A DNA stretch of 64,000 nucleotides from Arcticibacter eurypsychrophilus (GCF_001730525.1 NZ_MDFN01000024.1:16933-80932), one strand, 5' to 3'. Counted from the first letter of the stretch, positions 27,285-37,577 are shown. The notes: a model not told the origin generated them from the sequence alone. Numbers and translations are program-made.

Positions 27285-28667
27285 TTAAAATGGATCAGTA
27301 AGTTCACTCACACGAATCAGTTTCTTATTTACAAATTCCTCTATGCCTAAGCTGGATAACTCTCTGCCATATCCAGAACGCTTAGTTCCTCCAAATGGAA
27401 GATCCGGCTGTGTCCATGTAGGGTGATTAATGAATACCATTCCGGTATCTAATTGATCCGCAACATTTTCACCTCTTTTTTTATCAGAAGTAAAAACAGA
27501 TCCTCCTAAGCCGTATGGCGAGTCGTTAGCTAGTGTAATTGCTTCCTGTTCATCTTTCACTCGATAAAAAGAAGCTACGGGACCAAAGAGCTCTTCGTGA
27601 TAAGCAGCCATTCCCGGTTTTAAATCCGTTAAAATAGTAGCTTCAATAAAAGCACCGGGACGATCGATACGTTTTCCACCAATCACAACCCTTGCTCCTG
27701 CATCTACAGATCGCTGAACCTGATCTGCCAACTGTACAGCTGCAGCTTCACTGCTTAAAGGGCCCATTTCAGTGCTAGCATCCATTGGATCGCCAACCTT
27801 TAATCCGGTTAATTTAGCCGTAAATTTTTCAAGAAATTCATCAGCCACGGCGTCTAAAACAATCATTCGTTTTGAGGCTACACAACATTGTCCGGTATTA
27901 TTCATCCTTCCAACTACCGCCCATTCTACCGCCTGATCTATATCAGCATCTTCTAAAACGATAAAAGCGTCGCTTCCACCAAGTTCCAAAACGGATTTCT
28001 TAAGTGCCTTACCAGCTACCTCAGCTAAACTAGCACCAGCTAATTCACTTCCTGTAAGAGAGACCCCTTTAATACGAACATCCGCAGCCAATAGGGAAGC
28101 GTTTTTTCCAGAAAGAAACAAATTGGTGTAAATCCCTGCAGGGGCTCCAGCTTCTTTAAATAATTCTTCAATAGCTTGAGCACACTGTGGTACATTGGAA
28201 GCATGTTTAACTAAAATAACGTTTCCAACCATGATATTAGGTGCAGCAAAACGGACTACCTGATAGAATGGAAAATTCCAGGGTTCCACACCTAACAATA
28301 CGCCAATCGGACTACTTTTAATATAAGCTTCTCCAAATTCTGTGTCTAATACCTTATTAGCTAGAAATCGTTCACCATTTGTTGCATAATAGTCGATAAT
28401 GTCTGCGCTTAAATTTATTTCTCCCACACTTTGAGCAAGCAATTTACCCATCTCTAATGTAATCAGATGAGCAAGCTGATCTTTTTTATTTCGCATTAAC
28501 TCCGCTACTTTATGCAATAATGCCGAACGCTCTCCGTAACTTGTTTTTTTCCAGCTTTGAAATTGTGTCTCAGCTTGTCCTACTGCAGCATCTACTGCGT
28601 TGGGTGTCATTTCTTCAAAATCCTTAATTACCTCGTTGTTAAAAGGATTAATTGTTTGTATTGCCAT
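27285..28667 (-). CDS. NAD(P)-dependent succinate-semialdehyde dehydrogenase family enzyme
   Basis: The 460-residue aldehyde dehydrogenase shows GVEPWNFPFYQVVR near residue 125, the catalytic Glu motif LELGGSDAFIVL near 225 and the catalytic Cys in NTGQCCVASKR near 260. LTGSELAGASLA is the cofactor loop. The short length and the double-Cys NTGQCC form fit the GabD/Sad-type group, which oxidises succinate semialdehyde to succinate. Substrate preference cannot be proven from sequence. It is transcribed alone; the 260 bases upstream hold no gene. Confidence 0.88.
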   Translation of the reverse strand: MAIQTINPFNNEVIKDFEEMTPNAVDAAVGQAETQFQSWKKTSYGERSALLHKVAELMRNKKDQLAHLITLEMGKLLAQSVGEINLSADIIDYYATNGERFLANKVLDTEFGEAYIKSSPIGVLLGVEPWNFPFYQVVRFAAPNIMVGNVILVKHASNVPQCAQAIEELFKEAGAPAGIYTNLFLSGKNASLLAADVRIKGVSLTGSELAGASLAEVAGKALKKSVLELGGSDAFIVLEDADIDQAVEWAVVGRMNNTGQCCVASKRMIVLDAVADEFLEKFTAKLTGLKVGDPMDASTEMGPLSSEAAAVQLADQVQRSVDAGARVVIGGKRIDRPGAFIEATILTDLKPGMAAYHEELFGPVASFYRVKDEQEAITLANDSPYGLGGSVFTSDKKRGENVADQLDTGMVFINHPTWTQPDLPFGGTKRSGYGRELSSLGIEEFVNKKLIRVSELTDPF

Positions 28668-28927
28668 TGTTTAAATTTGTTAATAGAGTTTAATTGAAAA
28701 ACTTTTTAAACTATTTAATTTTGAGTACATATACGTTTTAGGATAAAATGAAACCTCCCCTATTAGAGCAATAATTAATGCGATTTATGAAATACTACGG
28801 CTCATAATCATGAAATACTTAAAACTTGAATAGTTTAAGAGTTTAGATTTACAACAATGGAAATTTTATAATGTTTGTTAACCTTTCCTTTAAATGATAT
28901 GCATTCAATTATTAATCTATTAACCCT

Positions 28928-30130
28928 TTACATCTTACTCATGTCGTGTCCTGCCATCGGATCTGTCCCTTTTTTAAGGATATATTCACTTGATAATAAA
29001 TACGCCCCACTAATAACCACTTCCTTTACATCCGCTAAGCCTGATGTGATAATGATCTGACGCTCATCCTCATCCCCGGTAGTCACCATTTTAGAAACAA
29101 ACTTCCCCTTTCCTGTTTTTACCCAAACATGTGCACCCATTTCATCCCTGATCACTGCATTTAAGGGTAAAGAAACGGCATCATTAATTTCAGCTTTCGG
29201 CAGAAGAACTGCGACCTGCATACCAGGCTGAAGTTTCCCCTGACTGGGTATAAGAGCCCTTACTTTCAACAGCTGAGTGGAAGGATCTAGCTGAGGAGAT
29301 ATAAAGTTAATTTTAACTGTTTGTTTCAATTCCGGGAAACCATCTACAACAACCTGAACAGCTGTACCTAATTTTATTGAACCTACTTCATCAGGATACA
29401 CATCTGCTTCTACCCAGAGTTGGCTTAAATCTTCTAATCGCAAAATAGCCGATCCCTCTGTCACATACTGCCCCTCAGAAACATTTACTTCATTTACAAT
29501 TCCTGATGCAGTAGCCCTTACTGTGACTGAAGAAGAGGGTGTACCTCCTCTTGCCAGGTTTTCTATTTGCGAACTCGAATAACCAAAAAGAGACAATTTG
29601 TTTTTTGCCGCATTTTTAAGGGTGCTATAAATCTTTTCATTAGGAAATGCGGCCACTTGTTTTACCTGTAGCAGGTAATCCTGTTGCAGCGTTTGCAGCT
29701 CCTCACTGTAAATCTGAAATAGAGGTTGTCCTTTGGATACAGCTCTCCCGGTTTCTTTCACATATAACTTTTCTATTCTTCCCGCATACCTGCTGGAAAT
29801 CACTTCTGTAAGCTCGGGATTAGTTACCAATCTTCCATTCAGTATTTTAGAAGTATTGAAATTACTACTAGCGATGGCTACCGTTTTAATATTCGCTAAT
29901 TGCATTTGGCTTTCCGTCAAGGTAAGTTCATTTTTATTTGTTGAAGCATGTACTTTAACTAAATCCATTCCGCAAATCGGACATAAACCAGGAGCCTCTT
30001 TGATGATCTGCGGGTGCATGGGACAAGTATACTTTGGCGTAACAGTGACAACCTTTCCCTTTTCACTTTTACAGGTCGCAAATAGTAGCGATAAAAGCAA
30101 AATACTCCATATAAATCTTTTCCTTTCCAT
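28928..30130 (-). CDS. CusB-like RND adaptor lipoprotein with heavy-metal-binding domain (second of two)
   Basis: The 400-residue protein has a lipoprotein signal (SILLLSLLFATCKSEKG), then a heavy-metal-binding module YTCPMHPQIIKEAPGLCPICG with a CPIC pair and Met/His ligands. The membrane-fusion part follows: GRIEKLYVKETGRAVSKGQ, hairpin, then VTVRATASGIVNEVNVSEGQYV and RLEDLSQLWVEADVYPDE. The end MAGHDMSKM is Met/His rich. It would link the inner-membrane pump to the TolC-type channel and deliver Cu(I)/Ag(I). It follows a paralogous adaptor gene after four bases, as the last gene of the operon. Confidence 0.9.
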   Translation of the reverse strand: MERKRFIWSILLLSLLFATCKSEKGKVVTVTPKYTCPMHPQIIKEAPGLCPICGMDLVKVHASTNKNELTLTESQMQLANIKTVAIASSNFNTSKILNGRLVTNPELTEVISSRYAGRIEKLYVKETGRAVSKGQPLFQIYSEELQTLQQDYLLQVKQVAAFPNEKIYSTLKNAAKNKLSLFGYSSSQIENLARGGTPSSSVTVRATASGIVNEVNVSEGQYVTEGSAILRLEDLSQLWVEADVYPDEVGSIKLGTAVQVVVDGFPELKQTVKINFISPQLDPSTQLLKVRALIPSQGKLQPGMQVAVLLPKAEINDAVSLPLNAVIRDEMGAHVWVKTGKGKFVSKMVTTGDEDERQIIITSGLADVKEVVISGAYLLSSEYILKKGTDPMAGHDMSKM

Positions 30131-30134
30131 TTCC

Positions 30135-31481
30135 TTATTTTATGTCTTGTACTTTAATAAAACTTTCACTGTCTACCAGAAACCAGGCGTTAAGCGCTAC
30201 TTCCTGACCCTGAATACTGTTTCCTATATCGACCCAGTCGCCGGTTACCGATTTTATGCTGACATAGACCGGAACAAATGCCCCTTTATCTTTAACGAAA
30301 GCAACATATTTAGTACCCAGTTGAAGTACCGAAGTACGTGGTAACCATGTTCCATTTTTACTAATCACTTCTTCATGTGCAACCTGAATAAGCTCACCTA
30401 TTTTCCAAAGTTGTTTTGAATTAGGCATGACTGCTCTAACCAATGAGTAATTTACCCCTTCACTGTAATAGGGTTGAATTAAGCTTACCGGTACATGAGC
30501 AAGCTTTGTTTTTACGTCAATAGAAGTTATCGAGATCCGGGTTCCTTTTTTAAACTGATTTAACTGATCCGGAGATATATAAAATTCAGCCCAAACCCGA
30601 TTCACATCAACCAGATTGAATAACTGTTGACCTACAGAAATATACTGTCCCTCCCTTAACTCCAAAGGAGTATTTGATGCTACATTAGGTACTGAAGATG
30701 GTTGATTTTGCGAAGAAGATTTCGAAGCAGCACCCATACTTCCCATGGAAGAAGAACTGTTTGCTGCAGTAATCGTCGTACCCCCAGCTGCAGGGTTTGT
30801 TCCTGAAGATGATGCAGAATTTTGGTTTTCAGAAATATATCCTGAATAGGGACTGTAAATACTAATGGAATAACTAATTTTTCCAGTCTTTATAACCCTA
30901 TTAATTTGTTGCTCTGTAGCACCTAGTAAACGTAATTTCTTTTTAGCCGCTTCCAGTAATTTTGGTTCATTGTTATCCCGAAGAAAGAGCAGCTCCTGTT
31001 GTGCGTTTGCTAAATCCGGACTGTATATATCCATCAGTTTTTGTCCTTTAGAAACTGCCTGGTAATTATATTTCACATAAAGTCGCTCAATTCTTCCACT
31101 TACCCTGGAAGAAACAGAGTTTAAATTATTTGTATTATAGTTGATCACTCCCTTGACATTGGTTTCAATGGAGCGTAATCCAGTCTTAGGCTTAATTGTT
31201 TTGATCGCTGACAATACGAATTCATTCGTCGGTTTCACTAACGTGGCCAGACTATCATTCACTTTCGCAGAACTACCTTGCCTTACAAGTGGTACTAATT
31301 CCATTCCGCAAATCGGACAGTTCCCAGGTTCATCCTTAATCACCTGCGGATGCATAGAACACGTATATTTCGTTTTTTCTGAATGTGCTTCATGCTTCTG
31401 ATCCTTCCCCTTACATGCGAAAAGCAAGGTAACAGCTAGAAACAGCATTATAGGCACACTACCTTTCAATATTTTTCTCAT
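30135..31481 (-). CDS. CusB-like RND adaptor lipoprotein with heavy-metal-binding domain (first of two)
   Basis: The 448-residue protein has a lipoprotein signal (LFLAVTLLFACKGKD), the metal module YTCSMHPQVIKDEPGNCPICG, and the adaptor core GRIERLYVKYNYQAVSKGQ, LMDIYSPDLANAQQELL, and LREGQYISVGQQLFNLVDVN. Between them lies a low-complexity insert rich in Ser, Gly, Ala and Asn (about residues 225-265) which the second adaptor lacks. Its start overlaps the end of the TolC-like gene by 23 bases. It would bridge the pump and outer-membrane channel in copper/silver efflux. Confidence 0.9.
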   Translation of the reverse strand: MRKILKGSVPIMLFLAVTLLFACKGKDQKHEAHSEKTKYTCSMHPQVIKDEPGNCPICGMELVPLVRQGSSAKVNDSLATLVKPTNEFVLSAIKTIKPKTGLRSIETNVKGVINYNTNNLNSVSSRVSGRIERLYVKYNYQAVSKGQKLMDIYSPDLANAQQELLFLRDNNEPKLLEAAKKKLRLLGATEQQINRVIKTGKISYSISIYSPYSGYISENQNSASSSGTNPAAGGTTITAANSSSSMGSMGAASKSSSQNQPSSVPNVASNTPLELREGQYISVGQQLFNLVDVNRVWAEFYISPDQLNQFKKGTRISITSIDVKTKLAHVPVSLIQPYYSEGVNYSLVRAVMPNSKQLWKIGELIQVAHEEVISKNGTWLPRTSVLQLGTKYVAFVKDKGAFVPVYVSIKSVTGDWVDIGNSIQGQEVALNAWFLVDSESFIKVQDIK

Positions 31482-32706
31482 AATCTACAATCATTTGATA
31501 AAACTTTTTTGACTGCTCCAAATAATTCACCTGGGACATATTCAAACTCTCCCAACTGTCTATCACGACATTTAAGTCCGCTTTATTTTCCTGGTAAGCC
31601 AGCATAGAAACTTTCATGTTCTTAGTTAAGGCAGGCAAAATCTTATTTTCATAATTACTCAATTGCTTTTCCATGTTAATTAAGTCATTCTCCATTGCTT
31701 TCGTCATTCCAAGCATATCCGACAACATCACTTCTTTTTGCTGACGCATGGCATCGCGCTCAAAATTCATGGATTTAACCTCGGATTTATACATTTTAGA
31801 CGACCAGGGTGCAATAGGAATAGAAATCATGCCCATTAAAGTATATTGATTGGGCATCATAGCCGCACGGTTGGCCATATGCTCGAACCTAATCCGGAAA
31901 TCAGGTTTTGCCTCCTGTTTCATTTGTTTAATGTTTAATCCCATTGCGTCAATAGAGCGATCCATTTGTCTGATATCGCTTCTTTTTTCGGCCAGATAGG
32001 AAGTATCCAGTTGGGCAGTGGGGTTAAATGAAATTCGATAAGCAGTATCCACTTCAAAAGGAGTACTTACAGGCCTGAACATAAGCGTATTGATTGCCAT
32101 CTTCTTCGAACGAATCTCACTTTCGGTCATCAGAATCATGTTTTCTGATTCATATAAACGTCCCTCTGCTTTAAAAACCTGGTTAAGTGAACCTTGATTA
32201 TAAGGATATCGGATCTCTGCAATCTTTTTCATCGTTTGCATAATCGCACGGTTTTCTTTCTGATAAACAATGGTCTTATTGGCCACCAATAAACCGAAGT
32301 AAAGTTCCTTAGCTCTTGCTTTTAACTGATTGGCCTGAACAGATTGTTCAGCACTGGTAATCTGAGATTGTGCACCCAGGTACCTGGCTTTCGCTTTCAG
32401 TTTCGCAGGGTTTGGAATGTCTTGTTCAGCCGAAATCATCCAAGCTCCTTTATCAGCTTCATCCATTACTTTTACGCCAGGGTAAGGAGTCATAAAAGTA
32501 CCCACTCCTACCATTGGTGCCATCCATGCACCCGAGCCTTCAACTTTAGCATCCTGACTTTTCATCTTGCTATCGAAGGCCTTTAAAGATGGATTATTGG
32601 ACTTAATTTCCTGCAATACCTGCTCCAGCGTTAAAACTTGCTGTCCATAAACCTGTCTAGTGCAGATTAAAAGGAACAAAAAGAGTATTATTCGTTTATT
32701 TGACAT
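31459..32706 (-). CDS. TolC/CusC-like outer-membrane efflux protein
   Basis: The roughly 415-residue protein has a signal peptide (MSNKRIILFLFLLICTRQVYGQ) and the long helical pattern of outer-membrane efflux proteins, with ALKARAKELYFGLLVANKTI-like heptads and a second copy near the end (LSNYENKILPALTKNMKVSMLAYQ). The central part is Met-rich (AMMPNQYTLMGMISIPI), which fits copper or silver passage. The start was placed after the end of the pump gene; an in-frame ATG at 32742 would give no signal peptide. It forms the exit duct with the adaptor and the pump. Confidence 0.87.
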   Translation of the reverse strand: MSNKRIILFLFLLICTRQVYGQQVLTLEQVLQEIKSNNPSLKAFDSKMKSQDAKVEGSGAWMAPMVGVGTFMTPYPGVKVMDEADKGAWMISAEQDIPNPAKLKAKARYLGAQSQITSAEQSVQANQLKARAKELYFGLLVANKTIVYQKENRAIMQTMKKIAEIRYPYNQGSLNQVFKAEGRLYESENMILMTESEIRSKKMAINTLMFRPVSTPFEVDTAYRISFNPTAQLDTSYLAEKRSDIRQMDRSIDAMGLNIKQMKQEAKPDFRIRFEHMANRAAMMPNQYTLMGMISIPIAPWSSKMYKSEVKSMNFERDAMRQQKEVMLSDMLGMTKAMENDLINMEKQLSNYENKILPALTKNMKVSMLAYQENKADLNVVIDSWESLNMSQVNYLEQSKKFYQMIVDYEKNIER

Positions 32707-34642
32707 CATGCACCTCCAGCTTTCCATATTTACGTAATTCATATTCTTTAGTCATCAGGAAGATTAGTGGAGTAACTAGTAGAATGTGTGTAGATGAGGT
32801 CAAGACACCGCCAATCATCGGCAAAACAATAGGTGCCATCATGTCGCTTCCTACTCCGGTAGACCACAGCACAGGGATCAAACCAAATAAGGCCACACAT
32901 ACGGTCATAATCTTCGGTCTCAACCTTTTAGCCGCACCATTAATCACATACTCTCTTAAATCTTCTTTGGTAATGGTCTCACTTGAATTTCCTTTTAAGG
33001 CGATCAGCTGACTCATCGAATCGTTCAGGTAGATCACCATCACTACCCCCGTTTCTACCGCAATACCAAAGAGTGCAATGAAACCAACCGCTACGGCTAC
33101 GGATAAACTTACTCCCCAGAAATAAATAATATAGGCCCCTCCAATGAGCGCAAATGGAATCGTAACCAGACTTAAAAAAGCTTCTCTGGCAGATTTAAAA
33201 GCCAGGTATAAAGCAATAAAAATGATGATCAATACAATTGGAAAAATATAAATTAAAGTTTGTTGCCCACGGATCAAATTCTCATATTGTCCGCTCCACT
33301 CAACAAAATAGCCGTTTGGTAATTTCAAATCCTTATTTAGCTTGTCTATGGCTTGTTGAACAGTATGTCCCAGATCCCTATCCCGTACATTAAACATCAC
33401 AGCACCCCTTAACAAAGCATTTTCTGAAGTAATCATTGGAGGCCCATCCGTAAAACGAATATCCGTAACTGCCGAAAGGGGAATGGTTCCAGCATCGGGC
33501 GAACTAATCGGAATCCGCTTTAAACGATCAATACTATTACGATAATCCTGACCCAGTCGCAAGTGAATATTGAAACGTTGTCTCCCTTCAATCGTAACCG
33601 AAAAAGGAGCCCCTCCGATAGCTGTTTCAACAGTTGAATTAATATCGTCCACAGATAGGCCGTACCGTTCCAATTGATCACGTTTGATGTCTATTTCAAG
33701 GTACTTTCCACCGGTTACAGGCTCTACATACAAGTCCTTAACTCCTTCAATATTCTTTAAAAGTGACTGCACCTCATACGATACTTTGGCGATTTTCTTT
33801 AAATCTTGTCCGTAAACTTTAACACCCACATCGGTGCGGATCCCCGTTGAGAGCATATTTATGCGATTAATAATAGGTTGCGTCCAGCCGTTCACCACTC
33901 CGGGAATTTGAAGTTTTGCATCCAGTTCATTAATAATATCCTTTTTAGTTATTCCTGGTCTCCATTCCGATTTAGGTTTCAAGGAGATGATCGTTTCAAT
34001 CATACTGATGGGTGAGTTATCCGTAGCAGTATTCGCTCTCCCCGCTTTTCCCAAAACTTTATTTACTTCAGGTACTGATTTAATCAGTTTATCCTGCACC
34101 TGAAGGATCCTTTTCACTTCAGCATTAGAAACATCAGGCAGGGTAACCGGCATAAATAAAATGGATTGTTCATCCAAAGGAGGCATAAACTCTCTCCCCA
34201 GACTCATCACCATAGGAATACTAATAAGTAGTGCCAGTATATTCACACCTATAGTGGTTTTTCGATTCCGCATACAAGCACGAATAATAGGCTCATATTT
34301 CTTTTCCAACCACCTGTTTAAGGGGTTTTCATGATCAGATCGAAACCTGCCTTTCATAAAGAAAGAAATCATAACAGGAGCAAGTGTCACCACCAGCAAG
34401 GCATCTATTAAAAGAATAAACGTCTTGGTATAGGCTAGCGGATGAAAAAGCTTGCCTTCCTGACCCCCTAATAAAAATACAGGTAAAAAGGAGGCAATAA
34501 TGATAATGGTAGAATAAAATACCCCACGTGACACCTGCTTGCAGGCCTTCTCAATAATGCTTAACCTCTCTTCTTCAGATAGTTTCACATACCCTTTTTG
34601 TTTCTTATTGTTACCGAAAAAACGGCTCAATCTATTCCCCAT
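32696..34642 (-). CDS. CusA/CzcA-type RND pump, C-terminal part (split gene)
   Basis: The 648-residue product covers the pump from just before transmembrane helix 5 to the end. It has FYSTIIIIASFLPVFLLGGQEGKLFHPLAYTKTF near residue 42, the porter segment INMLSTGIRTDVG with the Met matching CusA Met573, and GPPMITSEN matching Met672; the place of Met623 is Pro here (GGAPFSV). Last helices are intact to VTPLIFLMTKEYELR. Its ATG overlaps the stop of the N-terminal frame by 11 bases, and AAAGGAG lies upstream of the ATG. Either the gene has a one-base indel or the two halves are made separately. Confidence 0.85.
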   Translation of the reverse strand: MGNRLSRFFGNNKKQKGYVKLSEEERLSIIEKACKQVSRGVFYSTIIIIASFLPVFLLGGQEGKLFHPLAYTKTFILLIDALLVVTLAPVMISFFMKGRFRSDHENPLNRWLEKKYEPIIRACMRNRKTTIGVNILALLISIPMVMSLGREFMPPLDEQSILFMPVTLPDVSNAEVKRILQVQDKLIKSVPEVNKVLGKAGRANTATDNSPISMIETIISLKPKSEWRPGITKKDIINELDAKLQIPGVVNGWTQPIINRINMLSTGIRTDVGVKVYGQDLKKIAKVSYEVQSLLKNIEGVKDLYVEPVTGGKYLEIDIKRDQLERYGLSVDDINSTVETAIGGAPFSVTIEGRQRFNIHLRLGQDYRNSIDRLKRIPISSPDAGTIPLSAVTDIRFTDGPPMITSENALLRGAVMFNVRDRDLGHTVQQAIDKLNKDLKLPNGYFVEWSGQYENLIRGQQTLIYIFPIVLIIIFIALYLAFKSAREAFLSLVTIPFALIGGAYIIYFWGVSLSVAVAVGFIALFGIAVETGVVMVIYLNDSMSQLIALKGNSSETITKEDLREYVINGAAKRLRPKIMTVCVALFGLIPVLWSTGVGSDMMAPIVLPMIGGVLTSSTHILLVTPLIFLMTKEYELRKYGKLEVHDVK

Positions 34643-35936
34643 CTTTAAGTTCTCCTTTTCTTAATTCGTTTAATTCAGCCTGTCGGATAGCCAGGTGTTT
34701 ATATGAGTTTTCAGCCATTATAATTCCGTTATCAACTATGACACCTATAGCCAATGCAATCCCTGTTAATGACATAATGTTGGATGAGATATCTAAAGCG
34801 TTTAAAACAATAAAACTTGCCGCGATAGTAATTGGAATCTGGATGATGATACTGATGGCGCTTCGCCAATGGAAAAGAAAAACAATTACGATTATTGACA
34901 CTACGATCATTTCCTCAATCAGCGTATTTTTTATTGAGGAGATGGATTCTTCTATCAACTCACCCCTATCGTATACAATATTGAATTTCATCCCTTCAGG
35001 TAAACCTTTGCTCACCTCAAGCATTTTTGTCTTTACTTTCCCAATCACCTCATCGGCATTTTCACCATAACGAAGCACCACTATTCCACCTACAGCTTCT
35101 CCTGCTCCGTTGTAATCAAAAATACCAAGTCGTGATTCTCCAGCCATCTGTACAGTAGCGAGGTCTTTAATTTTAATTGGAATCGAATTTTGTGTCCTTA
35201 CAGCGAGATTTTCTATTTCTGCAATTGATTTTAAATACCCGGTAGTTTTAATGATATAACCGATATCGCTCATCTCAAACTTTCGCCCACCCGCCTCATT
35301 GTTATTCGTTTTTACCGCACGCATCACATCAGGAACAGTAAGTTTATAGTACGTCAGCTTATTCGGGTCAATATTGATTTCATATTCTTTTTGAAATCCC
35401 CCGAAAGAAGCGATTTCACTTACCCCCTGCACATTCTGCAAAGCAAACTTGACATACCAATCCTGCACTGCCCTTTGTTCACCCAGATCCATTCCCGGCG
35501 CATCAAACGTATACCATAACACATGTCCAACGCCAGTACCATCGGGACCCATGGTAGGCGTAACTCCCTCAGGCAAAGAATTACCTATCGAACTTAACCG
35601 CTCCAACACTCTGGAACGTGCCCAATACACATCTACGTTATCTTCGAAGATGATGAAAATAAAGCTCATACCAAACATCGAATTTGCCCGGACATACTTC
35701 ACTTTTGGAATCCCCTGTAGATTAGTTACTAAAGGATAAGTAATCTGGTCCTCAATAATCTGAGGACTCCTTCCCATCCATTCTGTAAATACAATAACTT
35801 GATTTTCAGACAAATCAGGTATCGCATCTATTTTACTTGTTTTGACCGAATAAATGCCCCAGGCAAATATTCCAACCGCTACAAGCAGTACCAAAAACCT
35901 GTTTCGCATAGAAAACGCGATGAGTTTTTCAACCAT
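34632..35936 (-). CDS. CusA/CzcA-type RND pump, N-terminal part (split gene)
   Basis: The 434-residue product holds helix 1 (FLVLLVAVGIFAWGIYSV), the first porter half (VIVFTEWMGRSPQIIEDQITYPL, VLWYTFDAPGMDLGEQRAVQDW) and helices 2-4 ending in AIGVIVDNGIIMAENSYKHL, where the Asp corresponds to the helix-4 proton-relay Asp of CusA. It stops with ELRKGELKDGE in the cytoplasmic loop; the next frame carries the rest. The break is next to the purine run GAAAAGGAG: removing one base there would fuse the frames as ELRKENLKMGNRLSRFF. A sequencing or recent mutation event is therefore possible. Confidence 0.85.
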   Translation of the reverse strand: MVEKLIAFSMRNRFLVLLVAVGIFAWGIYSVKTSKIDAIPDLSENQVIVFTEWMGRSPQIIEDQITYPLVTNLQGIPKVKYVRANSMFGMSFIFIIFEDNVDVYWARSRVLERLSSIGNSLPEGVTPTMGPDGTGVGHVLWYTFDAPGMDLGEQRAVQDWYVKFALQNVQGVSEIASFGGFQKEYEINIDPNKLTYYKLTVPDVMRAVKTNNNEAGGRKFEMSDIGYIIKTTGYLKSIAEIENLAVRTQNSIPIKIKDLATVQMAGESRLGIFDYNGAGEAVGGIVVLRYGENADEVIGKVKTKMLEVSKGLPEGMKFNIVYDRGELIEESISSIKNTLIEEMIVVSIIVIVFLFHWRSAISIIIQIPITIAASFIVLNALDISSNIMSLTGIALAIGVIVDNGIIMAENSYKHLAIRQAELNELRKGELKDGE

Positions 35937-36029
35937 GAAATTTAAAATTAACTTGCGTAAGAAAATAGGAAATAAGGACCTAAGAGTCCATCAAGCAAGA
36001 AATAGCTTGATCAAGAGAAGGAATAAATT

Positions 36030-36419
36030 CTATATACGAAAATTACAGTTACGTAGAAAAGTTGCTGAACTTTGTACGAACGGAGTTGAATTTAATAAGG
36101 GAAACTCTTCATGAATGGAAGATATACTTGATTCCTGTAAGGTATAATATTCAGTTTTAACCTCAGTCGGAAGATTATTAAAATGGAAGCTCACATCAGA
36201 AATGGTCTTAGCATTATCAACCTTCACTGATTGGTCCTGATGTTTGCAGCAATCTTTAGCCTTATCGGCATTCATTCCACATTTGCTGCATTTAGCAGGT
36301 TTAGAAGAGGCCAATCCCATTTCAACCAATTGCCCCATGCAATAATGAAAATGCATAGTTGCTCCTGATGAAACACCAAGATAAAAAACAACTAAGAGGG
36401 TAACGAAGAACTTCTTCAA
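36030..36419 (-). CDS. HYC_CC_PP-type small exported protein
   Basis: The 129-residue protein has a signal peptide (FFVTLLVVFYLGVSSGA) then MHFHYCMGQLVEMGL and CSKCGMNADKAKDCCKHQD, the His-Tyr-Cys and Cys-Cys motifs of the Bacteroidota HYC_CC_PP family. The clustered Cys and His residues suggest metal binding. It lies 93 bases before the pump gene in the same direction, so it is probably the first gene of the copper/silver efflux operon. The family role is not established; periplasmic metal handling is inferred from location. Two short hairpins lie in the gap before the pump. Confidence 0.8.
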   Translation of the reverse strand: MKKFFVTLLVVFYLGVSSGATMHFHYCMGQLVEMGLASSKPAKCSKCGMNADKAKDCCKHQDQSVKVDNAKTISDVSFHFNNLPTEVKTEYYTLQESSISSIHEEFPLLNSTPFVQSSATFLRNCNFRI

Positions 36420-36524
36420 GTGTAAATGAATTTAATTACTGCTGCAAATATAAGTATTTGTTTGAACTATTATTTTAATCAATTCATTGAATTTCCGTGG
36501 AAGAACAAAAACATGTTCATTATA

Positions 36525-37577
36525 TTAAATCACTTTAATCACATTTTCACTATTCGCCTCCTCTAACCAGCCAAAGGAAACTACATCCGCCAACCCCTGT
36601 TCTTTAAGAAGAGACTCGAATTCTTCAATCCCCTGAGGTTCCACAGCAATCAATAAACCGCCACTAGTTTGAGGATCTGCAAGAATGAACTTCTGCTGAT
36701 CGGTCAAAATACTAATCTGATGACCATAGCTATTCCAGTTCCTTTCTGTACCACCTGGATAACTATTTTGGCTTAAGTAATAAGGCAAAGAAGGAATTGC
36801 CGGAACCTTATCAAACTCGAGGACTGCAGATAAGCCGCTTCCAATACACATTTCAGAAAGATGTCCCAGCAATCCAAAACCCGTTACATCAGTCATCGCT
36901 TTTACACTATCCAGTTGACCCAGTATTTGACCTAGTTTATTCAAGGTAACCATACTTTTAAGGGCAATTGCGGCATCTTCAGGAAGCAATATTCCCTTCT
37001 TTTGCGCTGTAGACAAGATCCCTACCCCTAACGCCTTTGTTAGATACAGGCGGCAACCCGCTGTAGCAGTTGAATTTTGTTTCAGGTGTTTAATATCCAC
37101 CATTCCGCTTACAGATAAGCCAAAAACTGGTTCCGGACAATCAATGCTATGCCCACCAGCAAGCGTAATACCTGCATCTGCACAAATAGCCCGGGCGCCA
37201 TCCAGTACCCTTTGTGCCGTTTCGGGAGGAAGTTTTTCAATAGGCCAGCCTAATATAGCAATAGCCAATACAGGCTTCCCGCCCATCGCATACACATCAC
37301 TGATTGCATTTGCAGAAGCTATCCGACCAAAATCATAGGCATCATCCACAATCGGCATAAAAAAATCAGTAGTTGAAATTAGTGCCGTACCATTGCCTAA
37401 GTCAAACACCGCCGCATCATCCCTTTTATCATTACCCACCAAAAGACGAGGATCTGTTACAGCAGGAACACTACTATGCAGAATGGTATCAAGTATAGCG
37501 GGACTGATCTTGCATCCACATCCTGCACCGTGTGAGTATTGAGTAAGTTTTATATCTTTAAAATCCATTATTGTCAT
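36525..37577 (-). CDS. selD: Selenide, water dikinase
   Basis: The 350-residue enzyme has the catalytic segment [12 protein letters not shown], with Cys20 and Lys23 equivalent to the essential E. coli pair. [21 protein letters not shown] and [18 protein letters not shown] fit the AIR-synthase-like ATP fold; [17 protein letters not shown] ([11 protein letters not shown]) is the C-terminal signature. It makes selenophosphate from selenide and ATP. It uses Cys, not selenocysteine, at the active site. It begins directly after the mnmH stop codon, so selenium is likely used for tRNA selenouridine. A start at the second Met (MDFKD) is equally likely. Confidence 0.95.
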   Translation of the reverse strand: MTIMDFKDIKLTQYSHGAGCGCKISPAILDTILHSSVPAVTDPRLLVGNDKRDDAAVFDLGNGTALISTTDFFMPIVDDAYDFGRIASANAISDVYAMGGKPVLAIAILGWPIEKLPPETAQRVLDGARAICADAGITLAGGHSIDCPEPVFGLSVSGMVDIKHLKQNSTATAGCRLYLTKALGVGILSTAQKKGILLPEDAAIALKSMVTLNKLGQILGQLDSVKAMTDVTGFGLLGHLSEMCIGSGLSAVLEFDKVPAIPSLPYYLSQNSYPGGTERNWNSYGHQISILTDQQKFILADPQTSGGLLIAVEPQGIEEFESLLKEQGLADVVSFGWLEEANSENVIKVI

